Source: Oscillospiraceae bacterium (GTDB taxonomy: Bacteria > Bacillota > Clostridia > Oscillospirales > Acutalibacteraceae). Taken from it: 64,000 nt of DNA. Shown one piece after another: positions 8,776-17,857 of this stretch (positions are counted from its first letter, which is position 1; each line of letters starts with the position of its first letter). Under the pieces are notes generated by a model that saw only the letters and a program-made list of their open reading frames with translations, was not told where the DNA came from and did no database searches. The position numbers and the translations under genes are program-made. The stretch covers positions 48,454 to 112,453 of the forward strand of contig DPVM01000002.1 in the NCBI GenBank assembly GCA_003526845.1. Reading direction: 5' to 3'.

Positions 8776-10746
8776 TCACTTTATCATTTTGTTAAATTCG
8801 TTTTCATCGATTACAGGAATACCAAGGGAGTTTGCCTTATCAAGCTTTGAGCCTGAAGATTCGCCGGATAAAACATAATTTGTCTTTTTGCTGACGCTTG
8901 ATGATGTTTTGCCGCCGAAGCTTTCGATAATCTTTGACGCCTCGCTGCGCTTATATGTCGGTAAAGTTCCTGTCAGAACAAAAGTCATACCTTCAAAGCG
9001 ATTATCCTTAATAACGGTTTTAGACTCTGTATTAACGCCTGCCGCCTTTAATTCGGCAACAAGTTCCTTTGCGCTCTCGTTGCGGAAGAAATCATAAACG
9101 CTTTCAGCCATAATTTGACCGAAGCCGTCAATTTCAAGAATTGCGTCAACCGTTGCAAACATAATATTGTCGATGTTCTTGAAATGGTCCGCCAAAAGTT
9201 TTGCCGCCTTTGAGCCGATATGCCGAATACCGAGAGCAAAAATGAGTTTACTCAAATCATTTTCCTTGCTTTTTTCAACAGAAGAAATAATGTTTCCCGC
9301 GCTCGTATCCTTAAAACCGTCGAGAGCGGCAATTTTATCTTTATCGAGATTATAAATATCAATCGTTTTTGTAATGATTTTTTCGTTGACAAATGTTTCG
9401 ATAATCGCAGGACCGAGTCCCTCTATATCCATTGCATCTCTCGAGCAGAAATGAATTAAATTTCTCAAAAGTTGTGCGGGACATTCGGGATTAATGCATC
9501 TTATCGCCGCCTCATCGTCCTCACGAACAACTTTTTCACCGCAACTCGGGCAAACAGTCGGATAAACAAAATTGCCGTCGCTGTGTTTTTCGTTACAGCA
9601 CAAAACCTCGGGAATAATATCCCCTGCCTTACGGACAGTAACCGTATCGCCGATATTAATACCTTTTTCGTTAATAAAATCTTGGTTATGCAATGTGGCA
9701 CGCGAAACAGTAGTGCCTGCCAAATGAACAGGGTCAAACACTGCAGTCGGGGTCAAAACGCCCGTTCTGCCGACGGCGATTTCAATATCCTGAATAACGG
9801 TTTGCTTTTCCTCGGGAGGATATTTAAAGGCAACCGCCCATTTGGGGAACTTCGCGGTTGAGCCAAGCTCTTCCCTTTCGGCAAAATCGTCAACCTTAAT
9901 TACCGCGCCGTCAATATCATATTCAAGGTCGCCGCGCATTTCCCCGATTTGCTCAACCTTTTCAAAAGCAGACGCTATATTGTCAACCTTTTCGTAAAAA
10001 GGAATGGTGTTGAATCCAAGCTCTTTCAAAAAATCAAGGCTTTGCTTATGTGATGTTAAAGTCGCGCCCTCGATTTGTTGAATATTGAAAACAAAAATAT
10101 CAAGTCCGCGTGTTGCCGTAACACTGCTATCCTTTTGGCGAAGACTGCCTGCGGCGGCATTTCGCGGATTTTTAAACGGTTTTTCGCCGTTTAGCATTTG
10201 TCGGTCGACAACTCTTTCAAAACTTTTTTTCGGCATATAAACCTCGCCGCGCACTTCAATATACGGCAAAGGCTTATTAAGTTTGAGAGGAATGTTGTGA
10301 ATTGTTTTCAGATTTCCCGAAACATCTTCACCGACATTGCCGTCACCACGGGTGGAGCCGCGTGAAAACACGCCGTTAACATATTCGAGGCTGACGGATA
10401 AGCCGTCAATCTTCGGCTCAACAACATATTTTACATTTGAAACAACATCATTGACTCTGTTTGCAAAATCAAAAATTTCCTCTTTTGAAAAAGCATCCTG
10501 CAACGATTCCATACGCACGGTATGCTCAACCGGAGCAAACGAATTATCAGCCTTGCCGCCGACGCGCTTTGTGGGAGAATCGGGAGTATCATACTGCGGA
10601 TACTCCTCCTCGAGTTTTTTCAAATCGCGCATCATCATATCGTACTCGTAATCCTCGATTTCGGGCGAATCGAGATTATAATATCTGTCCGAATGATAGC
10701 GCAGCGTTGCTCTTAAATCTTCAATTTTTTTCTGTATTTCGTCCAT
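8776..10746 (-). CDS. ligA: NAD-dependent DNA ligase
   Basis: 656 residues, normal for LigA (about 670). Seals nicks in replication and repair using NAD. Adenylation lysine at K112 in VVEPKIDGLS; N-terminal Ia domain with YHSDRYYNLDSPEIEDYEYD; zinc-finger cysteines in CPSCGEK and CINPECPAQ (about 400-425); helix-hairpin-helix repeats; BRCT domain in the last 75 residues (RFEGMTFVLTGTLPTYKR). Preceded by a clear sigma-A promoter at 10774-10802, which makes this the first gene of the ligA-murD-M42 operon. Confidence 0.96.
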   Translation of the reverse strand: MDEIQKKIEDLRATLRYHSDRYYNLDSPEIEDYEYDMMMRDLKKLEEEYPQYDTPDSPTKRVGGKADNSFAPVEHTVRMESLQDAFSKEEIFDFANRVNDVVSNVKYVVEPKIDGLSVSLEYVNGVFSRGSTRGDGNVGEDVSGNLKTIHNIPLKLNKPLPYIEVRGEVYMPKKSFERVVDRQMLNGEKPFKNPRNAAAGSLRQKDSSVTATRGLDIFVFNIQQIEGATLTSHKQSLDFLKELGFNTIPFYEKVDNIASAFEKVEQIGEMRGDLEYDIDGAVIKVDDFAEREELGSTAKFPKWAVAFKYPPEEKQTVIQDIEIAVGRTGVLTPTAVFDPVHLAGTTVSRATLHNQDFINEKGINIGDTVTVRKAGDIIPEVLCCNEKHSDGNFVYPTVCPSCGEKVVREDDEAAIRCINPECPAQLLRNLIHFCSRDAMDIEGLGPAIIETFVNEKIITKTIDIYNLDKDKIAALDGFKDTSAGNIISSVEKSKENDLSKLIFALGIRHIGSKAAKLLADHFKNIDNIMFATVDAILEIDGFGQIMAESVYDFFRNESAKELVAELKAAGVNTESKTVIKDNRFEGMTFVLTGTLPTYKRSEASKIIESFGGKTSSSVSKKTNYVLSGESSGSKLDKANSLGIPVIDENEFNKMIK

Positions 10747-10773
10747 ATAATCACCATAAAATTAAATATAATT

Positions 10774-10802
10774 ATTATAACATCATAGTGCAACATTATC
10801 AA
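10774..10802 (-). promoter_or_regulatory. Sigma-A type promoter of ligA
   Basis: On the minus strand: -35 TTGATA (10797-10802), 17-nt spacer, -10 TATAAT (10774-10779). The ligA ATG lies 27 nt beyond the -10 box. Confidence 0.75.
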
Positions 10803-10814
10803 TAAAAATGAACA

Positions 10815-10850
10815 TAAAAAATACCGTTTCACTTGAATAAAACGGTATTT
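10815..10850 (-). terminator. Rho-independent terminator after the 10857-11909 gene
   Basis: Perfect 11-bp stem, 10819-10829 pairing with 10840-10850 (AAATACCGTTT / AAACGGTATTT), 10-nt loop, followed on the minus strand by a T run. It separates the membrane protein gene from ligA. Confidence 0.85.
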
Positions 10851-10856
10851 GAAGCA

Positions 10857-11909
10857 CTATTTGGTTTTGGTTTTAAAATTGTCTGTATTTTGGTCGTAAT
10901 CCATAGCTGTCAAAAGCTCATAGATTTTGCCTTTTGAATCCTCTTTTGACTGTGCAATAACAACAGTATTTGACACACGGACTATCTCGGAATAATAATC
11001 GTTTTCCAAATGATAAGTCTTGCTTGTGTAGTTGTTATAAAAAGATTCGCCGATAACGGTATTGTATATATGTCTGTCCCAAAGCTGCTTGTGAAGTGAG
11101 GCAAACAATGATTTTGCACTTTCTGTTGAATCCATTTCAAGAAAAGTAAATTCAATAAACGGATCATTACTCGTGCACTCCATACTTTGCTTTATTGATG
11201 TATTTTGCAAGCGCATTGCTTCCGTATTGTCAATCGCTTCGTAACCGTAGGTTTCCATAACCTCTGCCGCTTGCTCAGCGGTGTAAGGCGTTTTGTTTTC
11301 GCCGTAGAGAATCATATGTGTAAACATAGCCACAAAAAATACAATAACGAATACAACTGTAAATATAGGACCTGCTTTGCTGTAAATAAAGAATCTTTCA
11401 AACAGGCTTGCATTTTTCGGTATATCCGACTTTTTAATGCTGTATTCCTCATTAATATGTTGTTCATAATCGTAAACATCATTGCCCTTTAGTCTTTCGA
11501 CCAAATAATCGGCAAAATCATATTTTGCAGGCGGTATAAGAAGCTTGCCTTTCCTGCCGTCTTTTGTGACATAATTAAAATAGCAACCTGCCGTTCCTTT
11601 TGCGTTTTTCTTTTGGTTAATCCACGCATCATCAACCTCATAATCGTTTATGATAACATCTTTGAACGGCGATTTTGTATGAATAAAATAATCATCGTAA
11701 ATACAGATTTTATTAAACAAAGTTCTGTAAAGGCTTATAAGGAACAAAACAGTAACGAATCCGCCAAAAACGGCAAAAGGGATAAAAACGGCAGTACCCT
11801 GCCTATACATAAAATAAGCCGCTGTATCAAACAATAATGCAACAATTGCGACTATGATATTATCCTTTATCCCAAATGAAATAATATATTTGCATTTTAT
11901 GTCTTTCAT
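10857..11909 (-). CDS. Hypothetical multi-pass membrane protein
   Basis: 350 residues, not recognised. Predicted membrane helices at about 15-35, 40-60 and 180-202, with a beta-rich, PH-like cytoplasmic stretch between them (about 65-150) and a C-terminal 140-residue domain after the third helix. That tail contains a repeated xxAEVMETYGY / FASLHKQLWD pattern but no named motif. It is a single-gene unit: own promoter at 11939-11967 and own terminator at 10815-10850. Confidence 0.75.
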   Translation of the reverse strand: MKDIKCKYIISFGIKDNIIVAIVALLFDTAAYFMYRQGTAVFIPFAVFGGFVTVLFLISLYRTLFNKICIYDDYFIHTKSPFKDVIINDYEVDDAWINQKKNAKGTAGCYFNYVTKDGRKGKLLIPPAKYDFADYLVERLKGNDVYDYEQHINEEYSIKKSDIPKNASLFERFFIYSKAGPIFTVVFVIVFFVAMFTHMILYGENKTPYTAEQAAEVMETYGYEAIDNTEAMRLQNTSIKQSMECTSNDPFIEFTFLEMDSTESAKSLFASLHKQLWDRHIYNTVIGESFYNNYTSKTYHLENDYYSEIVRVSNTVVIAQSKEDSKGKIYELLTAMDYDQNTDNFKTKTK

Positions 11910-11938
11910 ATAATTCCCCTTACTGATTTTATAATTTG

Positions 11939-11967
11939 ATTATAACACATAACATCACAACAGACAA
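11939..11967 (-). promoter_or_regulatory. Sigma-A type promoter of the 10857-11909 gene
   Basis: Minus strand -35 TTGTCT (11962-11967), 17-nt spacer, -10 TATAAT (11939-11944); the ATG is 30 nt after the -10 box, with AAGGGGAA as ribosome binding site. Confidence 0.65.
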
Positions 11968-11968
11968 T

Positions 11969-12002
11969 ATAAAAAGAAACTGCCGGCGCAATCCGACAGT
12001 TC
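11969..12002 (-). terminator. Rho-independent terminator of the sigma/beta-propeller unit
   Basis: Minus strand stem AACTGTCGG / CCGGCAGTT (11993-12001 with 11978-11986) followed by TCTTTTTAT. It directly follows the beta-propeller gene. Confidence 0.8.
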
Positions 12003-12011
12003 TTTTTACTC

Positions 12012-13478
12012 TTAATAAGCATACGAGAACATGCTGATATTCATATCGTTTTCATTATCATAAATATCGAAACAATATAGTTTCTCGTTGAAAAATATGC
12101 AATGACCTTGATACATCAGTTTATCATCGTTGTTTACATATTCATTTTTGACAGAAATTTTATTATTGATAATTTCAAATGTTACCGCACCGTAATAGCG
12201 TCTTGCGGAATCCGAGAAATACATAGGCAAAGCAAAGGCGTTTTTGCCGTCATTCATCGCAAGTGCATTTGAGGCAACAGCATTGTTTAGCTTATATTCA
12301 TCAATTGGATTTGCATTTTTATCGTACAAAACAAATTTCTGTTCGGCGGTGTCCAAATTTTCCTCAATAGCGATATATGTTTCACCGAGAGAATAAATGT
12401 TTCGTTTGATTGATGAATCGACGAAGCTAAACGGACTTTCAACAAATTCCTTTATTTCATCCTCCGAGGCATACGAAAATGTGCCGTTTTGCAAATTAAG
12501 CATCATAATTTCTTTATTTTCATTTTCGTAATCGCCGATGGAAATGCGAGTTTTGTCACATTTGATTTCAGCCGATCCGCCCAACACCGCTTTTAAATCA
12601 AAAGATTGTTTGGCGGAATTTATATCTACAGAGGAAATAACCGTAAAAACGGCAGTCTTAACATTCTTAAATCCGACAATATTTTCGGCAGACGCACGCA
12701 ACTTTTTGCCGTTAAAGCTGATATAAGGAACAGCGTCGCCTGACGAAACAGCATAATCGGACACAACATACATACAATTATCAACAATCATCGAATTGGA
12801 ATATTCTCCGCTTTGCTCAAATTTTGAAATCAAAATAGGATTTTTGTAATCCTCAATATTGTAAATACTTGTCAATGTTGAATTTTTCGTACTTGAATTG
12901 ACAATAAGTCGGCTGTCGGTAACATAAATACCTTCAATATCCGCATTGTCGGGTGCAACATTGTCAATAACACTTGAAGGTGCTTTGTTTTCATTATCCG
13001 ATTCATCAAAAATATAAACTTTATTTTTGTTTTGGGTTAATGAATTGCTGTGGTAAGCGTAATAAATATGCTTTTTATTTGCTTTAACCGTGTCTGAAAA
13101 TTCAACACCGCTTTCATTTTTATGAATAACGGTATTTGATTCATTACAGCCCGATTCTCCTAACGATACTCGTTTTAGTGTAGACACAACAGAATTAATT
13201 TCGTTGTAATTTTTGTATCCGGTAATTTTATTTGAATTAAATAAACCCGAATTTGATGCTGCGACAACAGAGCAAATTACTATGAAGCAAGCGGCTGCGG
13301 CAGCAATATATTTAAAGTGATTAGTGCGCGGCTTAACCTTAATTTTATTAAAACTGCTATTTGTCACAATTTTATTTTTTAAAGCTTCTTTACTGAGACT
13401 GTCGGGAATATCGGGCTGTGAGTCTTCAAATTTTGCTTTTATAAAATCAAAATCGTTATTTTTCATATTAGGTATCAC
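12012..13478 (-). CDS. Membrane-anchored beta-propeller protein, putative anti-sigma factor
   Basis: 488 residues. N-terminal cytoplasmic segment of about 52 residues (DFDFIKAKFEDSQPDIPDSL), one membrane helix at about 53-73 (YIAAAAACFIVICSVVAA), then a long extracellular region rich in short beta-strands resembling the PF09826 beta-propeller family. It lies 4 nt behind an ECF sigma gene and has the single-span topology of a transmembrane anti-sigma factor, so I infer that the N-terminal segment holds the sigma factor. The anti-sigma role is inferred from position and topology only. Confidence 0.75.
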   Translation of the reverse strand: MIPNMKNNDFDFIKAKFEDSQPDIPDSLSKEALKNKIVTNSSFNKIKVKPRTNHFKYIAAAAACFIVICSVVAASNSGLFNSNKITGYKNYNEINSVVSTLKRVSLGESGCNESNTVIHKNESGVEFSDTVKANKKHIYYAYHSNSLTQNKNKVYIFDESDNENKAPSSVIDNVAPDNADIEGIYVTDSRLIVNSSTKNSTLTSIYNIEDYKNPILISKFEQSGEYSNSMIVDNCMYVVSDYAVSSGDAVPYISFNGKKLRASAENIVGFKNVKTAVFTVISSVDINSAKQSFDLKAVLGGSAEIKCDKTRISIGDYENENKEIMMLNLQNGTFSYASEDEIKEFVESPFSFVDSSIKRNIYSLGETYIAIEENLDTAEQKFVLYDKNANPIDEYKLNNAVASNALAMNDGKNAFALPMYFSDSARRYYGAVTFEIINNKISVKNEYVNNDDKLMYQGHCIFFNEKLYCFDIYDNENDMNISMFSYAY

Positions 13479-13482
13479 CTCA

Positions 13483-13995
13483 TTAAGATAAATAATTTCT
13501 CATTTTATGCAAACTTCTGTGCAATCTTTGACGAACATTGACGGCAGTCAGCCCCATAATTTTTGCAACCTCTCCGCTTTTTAATCCGCCGACAACACAA
13601 AGCAAAACAATATTTTTATCATTATCAGTTAAGATATTTAATGCTTGCTTTAATTCTTCGCGTTCAAATTCAGCCTCATTATCATATGAAATAATGTTTT
13701 CATACAAATTAATATCCGAATTACTGCGCCTTGAAATCTGTTCCTTAACAGCAGAAACGCAGCCGTGATATAAAATTGTATAAATCCATGAAGAAAACGC
13801 TTCGGGCTTTCTTAATTTGTTCAACTGCTCAAACGCTGTCATCATACAATCCTGCACAACATCCTCGGCATCGTGAACATTGCCGAGTTTATAGTAAGCA
13901 TAATTAAACAGTTTCCTTTTATGGATTTCGTACAGCTCGCAAAATGCATCAACATCACCGGACTTTGCGGCTATAACAAGTTCCGTTTCTGTCAT
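13483..13995 (-). CDS. RNA polymerase ECF sigma factor (sigma-70 family)
   Basis: 170 residues, only regions 2 and 4. Region 2 includes FCELYEIHKRKLFNYAYY and DAEDVVQDCMMTAFEQL (about 20-62); region 4 has the helix-turn-helix GLKSGEVAKIMGLTAVNVRQRLHR (about 137-160). The start is fixed by AAGGAGG (13999-14005). It should direct polymerase to a small extracytoplasmic-stress regulon. A TGTAACACTTT motif at 14044-14054 also occurs before the next gene upstream, consistent with autoregulation. Next gene: its putative membrane anti-sigma. Confidence 0.92.
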   Translation of the reverse strand: MTETELVIAAKSGDVDAFCELYEIHKRKLFNYAYYKLGNVHDAEDVVQDCMMTAFEQLNKLRKPEAFSSWIYTILYHGCVSAVKEQISRRSNSDINLYENIISYDNEAEFEREELKQALNILTDNDKNIVLLCVVGGLKSGEVAKIMGLTAVNVRQRLHRSLHKMRNYLS

Positions 13996-14019
13996 ATTTC
14001 AACCTCCTTTGACGCGTCA

Positions 14020-14054
14020 ATAATACAGTGTGGTTTAGAACAAAAAGTGTTACA
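14020..14054 (-). promoter_or_regulatory. Candidate ECF-type promoter of the sigma gene (autoregulatory)
   Basis: Minus strand TGTAACACTTT (14044-14054). Downstream the sequence aligns with that before the 14718 gene, sharing AC-CT-T-TTATTGA. TGTAAC-type -35 elements are known for several Firmicutes ECF sigma factors; the assignment here is inference from the match between two neighbouring genes. Confidence 0.55.
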
Positions 14055-14091
14055 TAAATCATCACAAAACAATAAAAAATCACACGCATAT

Positions 14092-14718
14092 TTACGACTG
14101 CTTATCCGTATGCCTTTTAATCATAATGCCGACAACCGCCGCAACACATACCGTACAAATAACAATCAAATAAACTGTGAATTTGTTATTATTGCCGATA
14201 TTAGATAATTCTTTATCGTTGCTTTGCTCACTCTGTGGAACGCTAACGGTTATTCGACTTTCCTCGTTGCTTGTTTTCACTGTCGATGAGCTTGTATTAT
14301 CGGTTTCTGTCGTTCTCTTTGAAACGGTAGTCTTTTGAGTTGTACTGTGAACGGTTGATGACGCACCTCTTGATACAATTGCGTTGACATACGGCAATAC
14401 CTTATCTTGATTAAGCAAAACAATTGTTATGCTGTTTTTACCCTGAGAAACCGGCTTATAATCTTTCCCGTTTTGCGAAAGCGGAAACTCCCATTCAGTA
14501 ACAACACCGTCACCTTTATATGTAATTTTTATACCACCGGATTTGCTGTCGGCTTCGGTGTAAATATCGTAGTTTTCTTCTCCGTTGACAAATGTGAGTA
14601 CATCCTGAGGATTCTCGCGAGGAAGCCACTCGGTGCTTTGCGCAAAGGCAAATGCAGGAGCACTTATCGCAGAAATCATAAGTAAAATCGAGAGAATCAA
14701 TGACAATGTTTTTTTCAT
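14092..14718 (-). CDS. Secreted protein with C-terminal membrane anchor, putative ECF-sigma target
   Basis: 208 residues from ATG 14718 (MKKTLSLILSILLM); AAAGGATG just upstream supports it over 14757. Signal peptide about 1-26, a compact beta-rich domain about 30-110, a Ser/Thr-rich linker about 115-160 (TTQKTTVSKRTTETDNTSSS), one membrane helix about 180-200 (FTVYLIVICTVCVAAVVGIM) and a basic tail. No catalytic motif. The topology suggests a surface sensor or structural protein standing off the membrane. Its leader carries the same TGTAACACTTT motif as the adjacent ECF sigma gene. Confidence 0.75.
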   Translation of the reverse strand: MKKTLSLILSILLMISAISAPAFAFAQSTEWLPRENPQDVLTFVNGEENYDIYTEADSKSGGIKITYKGDGVVTEWEFPLSQNGKDYKPVSQGKNSITIVLLNQDKVLPYVNAIVSRGASSTVHSTTQKTTVSKRTTETDNTSSSTVKTSNEESRITVSVPQSEQSNDKELSNIGNNNKFTVYLIVICTVCVAAVVGIMIKRHTDKQS

Positions 14719-14756
14719 AAAAATACATCCTTTCCGAACGGCGATTATTCCGTTCA

Positions 14757-14791
14757 ATAAAAGAGAGTAAATAAACAGCGAAAGTGTTACA
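14757..14791 (-). promoter_or_regulatory. Candidate ECF-type promoter of the secreted-protein gene
   Basis: Minus strand TGTAACACTTT at 14781-14791, identical in 11 of 11 positions to the motif before the ECF sigma gene, with further matches (AC-CT-T-TTATTGA) at the same offset. No sigma-A boxes were evident here. Confidence 0.55.
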
Positions 14792-14799
14792 AGTTAAAA

Positions 14800-14853
14800 T
14801 AAAAAATGCCATAACGAATGTTTTTAACAAGTTTTAAAAACCTCGTTATGGCA
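14800..14853 (-). terminator. Rho-independent terminator of tyrS
   Basis: Long hairpin: 14843-14853 pairs perfectly with 14807-14817 (TGCCATAACGA on the minus strand), an inner TTTTTAA/TTAAAAA stem extends it, and a T run (14801-14806 complement) follows. Confidence 0.85.
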
Positions 14854-14874
14854 TAAATACTGTATTATTCTAAG

Positions 14875-16095
14875 TTAAAAAACAAATTTTCTGAAAACCT
14901 TTTTGCCTTTTTTAACTATTACGGAATTTTGCAAATCCTCTTTTGAAACAGCTGTGAAAACATCGGTGATTTTTTCATCGTTGACGCTGACGCCGCCCTG
15001 CTGAATAAGGCGTCTGCCCTCGCCGTTTGATTTAATCATACCTGATTTGAGCATAAGAGCAAGAACTGTAATTTTACCGTCCTTAAGGTCTGCCTCATCA
15101 ACGGTGGTGCAAGGCATATTGCTGTCATCTGCGCCGCCTGCAAACAATGCTTTTGCGGCTGTCTGTGCCTTGTCTGCCTCTTCTTTGCCATGAACAAGCT
15201 CTGTAAGCGAATATGCAAGAGCTTCCTTGGCTTTGTTCAAATCTGCACCCTCAAGTTTTGCGTACTCTCTGATTTCATCCATAGGAATGAATGTGAGGAG
15301 TTTCATACACTTGATAACATCTCCGTCATCAACATTTCTCCAATACTGATAGAAATCATAAGGAGAAGTTTTTTCGGGGTCAAGCCAAACTGCACCCTTT
15401 TGGGTTTTGCCCATTTTCTTGCCCTCCGAATTTGTGAGGAGAGTAATTGTCATGGCATTTGCCTCTTTGCCGAGCTTGCGGCGAATAAGTTCCATACCGC
15501 CAATCATATTAGACCATTGGTCGTCACCGCCGAACTGGAGGTTACAGCCGTATTTTTGGTATAAAGCATAGAAGTCATATGACTGCATAATCATATAGTT
15601 AAATTCAAGGAAAGAAAGTCCCCTTTCCATTCTTTGCTTATAGCATTCTGCGGCAAGCATTCTGTTAACGCTGAAGCATGAGCCGACCTCGCGTAACACC
15701 TCGATATAATTAAGGTCAAGTAGCCAATCGGCATTGTTAACCATCATAGCTTTGCCTTCACCGAAATCAATAAAACGCGACATTTGCTTTTTAAAACATT
15801 CGCAGTTGTGATTGATAGTTTCTTTTGTCATCATTTGGCGCATATCCGTTCTGCCGGACGGGTCGCCGATCATTGCGGTTCCGCCGCCGATTAGCGCAAT
15901 TGGCTTGTTGCCTGCCTCCTGCAAGCGTTTCATAAGAGTAAGCGCCATAAAGTGACCTACATGGAGAGAATCGGCAGTCGGGTCAAAGCCGATATAAAAA
16001 ACAGCCTTGCCGTTATTCACCAAGTCTCTGATATGCTCCTCATCTGTTGTTTGAGCGATAAGACCGCGCTCAACTAATTCTTCATATACACCCAT
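14875..16095 (-). CDS. tyrS: Tyrosyl-tRNA synthetase
   Basis: 406 residues from ATG 16095 (MGVYEELVERGLI), preceded by CGGAGGA about 10 nt upstream; the longer frame from 16152 is unlikely. Class I synthetase: HVGH at 45-48, the KMSKS-equivalent KKMGK at about 226-230, tyrosine-site motif QSYDFYALYQ and GGDDQWSN, and a C-terminal S4-like domain from about 340 (RRLIQQGGVSVNDEKI). No T-box leader fits in the 90 nt upstream, so regulation by uncharged tRNA is not supported here. Confidence 0.95.
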   Translation of the reverse strand: MGVYEELVERGLIAQTTDEEHIRDLVNNGKAVFYIGFDPTADSLHVGHFMALTLMKRLQEAGNKPIALIGGGTAMIGDPSGRTDMRQMMTKETINHNCECFKKQMSRFIDFGEGKAMMVNNADWLLDLNYIEVLREVGSCFSVNRMLAAECYKQRMERGLSFLEFNYMIMQSYDFYALYQKYGCNLQFGGDDQWSNMIGGMELIRRKLGKEANAMTITLLTNSEGKKMGKTQKGAVWLDPEKTSPYDFYQYWRNVDDGDVIKCMKLLTFIPMDEIREYAKLEGADLNKAKEALAYSLTELVHGKEEADKAQTAAKALFAGGADDSNMPCTTVDEADLKDGKITVLALMLKSGMIKSNGEGRRLIQQGGVSVNDEKITDVFTAVSKEDLQNSVIVKKGKKVFRKFVF

Positions 16096-16189
16096 TATAT
16101 AGAATCCTCCGAAAATGTAATAATTATAATTTATCAAAATTATCGGCGACATGTGCCGTTTTTTACCTTTTGTTCGTTATTTATACCCA

Positions 16190-17857
16190 TTAATTTTTCT
16201 CCGATAATAACTCCTCAGCCGATTTGAGCAAACTGTCTGTAATTTCAAGACCGCCCATTATGCGTGCAAGCTCGCGTTTTCTGCCATTAAAATCAAGCGA
16301 TTTGACGCTTGTATATGTGCTCGCAAGGCTGATTCGCTTTTCAATCAGCAAATGGCAATCGGCAACAGATGCGATTTGAGCCGAGTGCGTAACGCAGATA
16401 ACCTGCGTGTGACGGCTGACATCCTTTAACTTTAAGCCGATTTTTCTGCTCGCCCTGCCGCTGACGCCGGTATCAATTTCATCAAAAATCAATGTATCAA
16501 TCACATCGTACCGTGCAACAATGTTTTTGATGGCAAGCATAATGCGGGAAAGCTCGCCGCCCGATGCGATTTTAGCAAGCGGCTTAAGAGGTTCGCCGGG
16601 ATTGGTCGAAATCAAGAATTCAATTTTATCATATCCGTTAAGCGACAAATTGCCCTTTTCAAAATTTACTCTGAACTTGATTTTCGGCATATCAAGAAAT
16701 AAAAGTTCCTCTTGAACATCTTGTTCAAGCTTGTAAGCAAGACCTTTTCTGTGAGCAGAAAGTATATCCGCCGCTGTAACGGTTTTATCAAGCGCAGAAT
16801 CGTATTCGGCACTGAGGCGTTCAATCTCCTCATCAGAATTGACAATTGAATTGCGCTGTTTCTCGGCGTTTGCCAAATAGTTTAACATATCTTGCTCGGT
16901 TTCGCCATACTTATTTGCAAAATTATATAACAAATTTAAGCGTTCTTCGATACTGTCAAGCTCCGATTCGTCATAATCGATGCTGTAAAGTTTATTGCTT
17001 AACGCATCTTTTAAAACTTCTATTTGTTCATTTACGGTGTCGCATTGATTATAAATTGCCTTTAAATCGCCGTCAACATCCTGAATTGAATCAAAATCGG
17101 CAAGTGATGACTCGACAACAGATTTAATGCCTGCGTTATCATCGTCGCCGTTAATCGCCGACAAAGCGGTATTAAGCGCAGATATTATGTTTTTTGCATT
17201 TAGTAAAAAAGTTTTTCTCTGTTTTAATTGTTCAATTTCGCCAACCTTAATATCAGCCTGCGAAATTTCATTAATTTGATATTCAAGCAGTTCAAGCTGT
17301 TTATCCTTATCGTCGGCATCTGCGGTTAATTTTTTCAACTGTTTTCTGACAGCAACAAGATTTTTAAACGATTTTTTGTATTCTTCATAAATCGCTTTGT
17401 CATTCGACAGCATATCAACAAATTTATAATGCATATCGCTGTTCAAAAGTTGCTGTGAATCGTGCTGACCGTGAATATTAACAAGTTTTGAGCCTAACTC
17501 CTTAAGCATACCGACTGTGCACGGCACGCCGTTAATGCGGCAGTTTGACTTACCTTGGTTTGATATTTTACGCGAAATGATAAGGCTTTTGTCTTCTTCA
17601 GGTGTAATGTCCAAATCATTGAGCATTGCTTCGACATCGCTGTTGATATTTTCAAATCGTGCGACAACATTTGCGTTATCGGCACCGTGGCGAACAAGGT
17701 CCTTTGAGGTGCGCTCGCCCAAAATCGCATTGATTGAGTCAACAACAATTGATTTTCCGGCGCCTGTTTCACCGGTTAAAACATTTAAACCGCCCGAAAA
17801 CTCTATATCAGCCTTTTCAATAACTGCAATATTTTCAATATTCAGTGATTTAAGCAT
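16190..17857 (-). CDS. recN: DNA repair protein RecN
   Basis: 555 residues, normal for RecN. SMC-like ATPase acting early at double-strand breaks. Walker A GETGAGKS at 29-36; long coiled-coil arms between about 150 and 380; signature LASGGELSRIMLAIK around 425 and Walker B TLIFDEIDTGVSGRAS; VTHSAQIASVAD near the C-terminus. Its start overlaps argR by 8 nt. In many Firmicutes recN is followed by spoIVB and spo0A; here tyrS follows instead. Confidence 0.95.
   Translation of the reverse strand: MLKSLNIENIAVIEKADIEFSGGLNVLTGETGAGKSIVVDSINAILGERTSKDLVRHGADNANVVARFENINSDVEAMLNDLDITPEEDKSLIISRKISNQGKSNCRINGVPCTVGMLKELGSKLVNIHGQHDSQQLLNSDMHYKFVDMLSNDKAIYEEYKKSFKNLVAVRKQLKKLTADADDKDKQLELLEYQINEISQADIKVGEIEQLKQRKTFLLNAKNIISALNTALSAINGDDDNAGIKSVVESSLADFDSIQDVDGDLKAIYNQCDTVNEQIEVLKDALSNKLYSIDYDESELDSIEERLNLLYNFANKYGETEQDMLNYLANAEKQRNSIVNSDEEIERLSAEYDSALDKTVTAADILSAHRKGLAYKLEQDVQEELLFLDMPKIKFRVNFEKGNLSLNGYDKIEFLISTNPGEPLKPLAKIASGGELSRIMLAIKNIVARYDVIDTLIFDEIDTGVSGRASRKIGLKLKDVSRHTQVICVTHSAQIASVADCHLLIEKRISLASTYTSVKSLDFNGRKRELARIMGGLEITDSLLKSAEELLSEKN

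Noticed and set aside
16136..16168. Hairpin CGGC/GCCG followed by TTTTTT on the plus strand, upstream of tyrS
   Set aside because: Stem of only four pairs and oriented against all genes here; not enough to call an antisense terminator.
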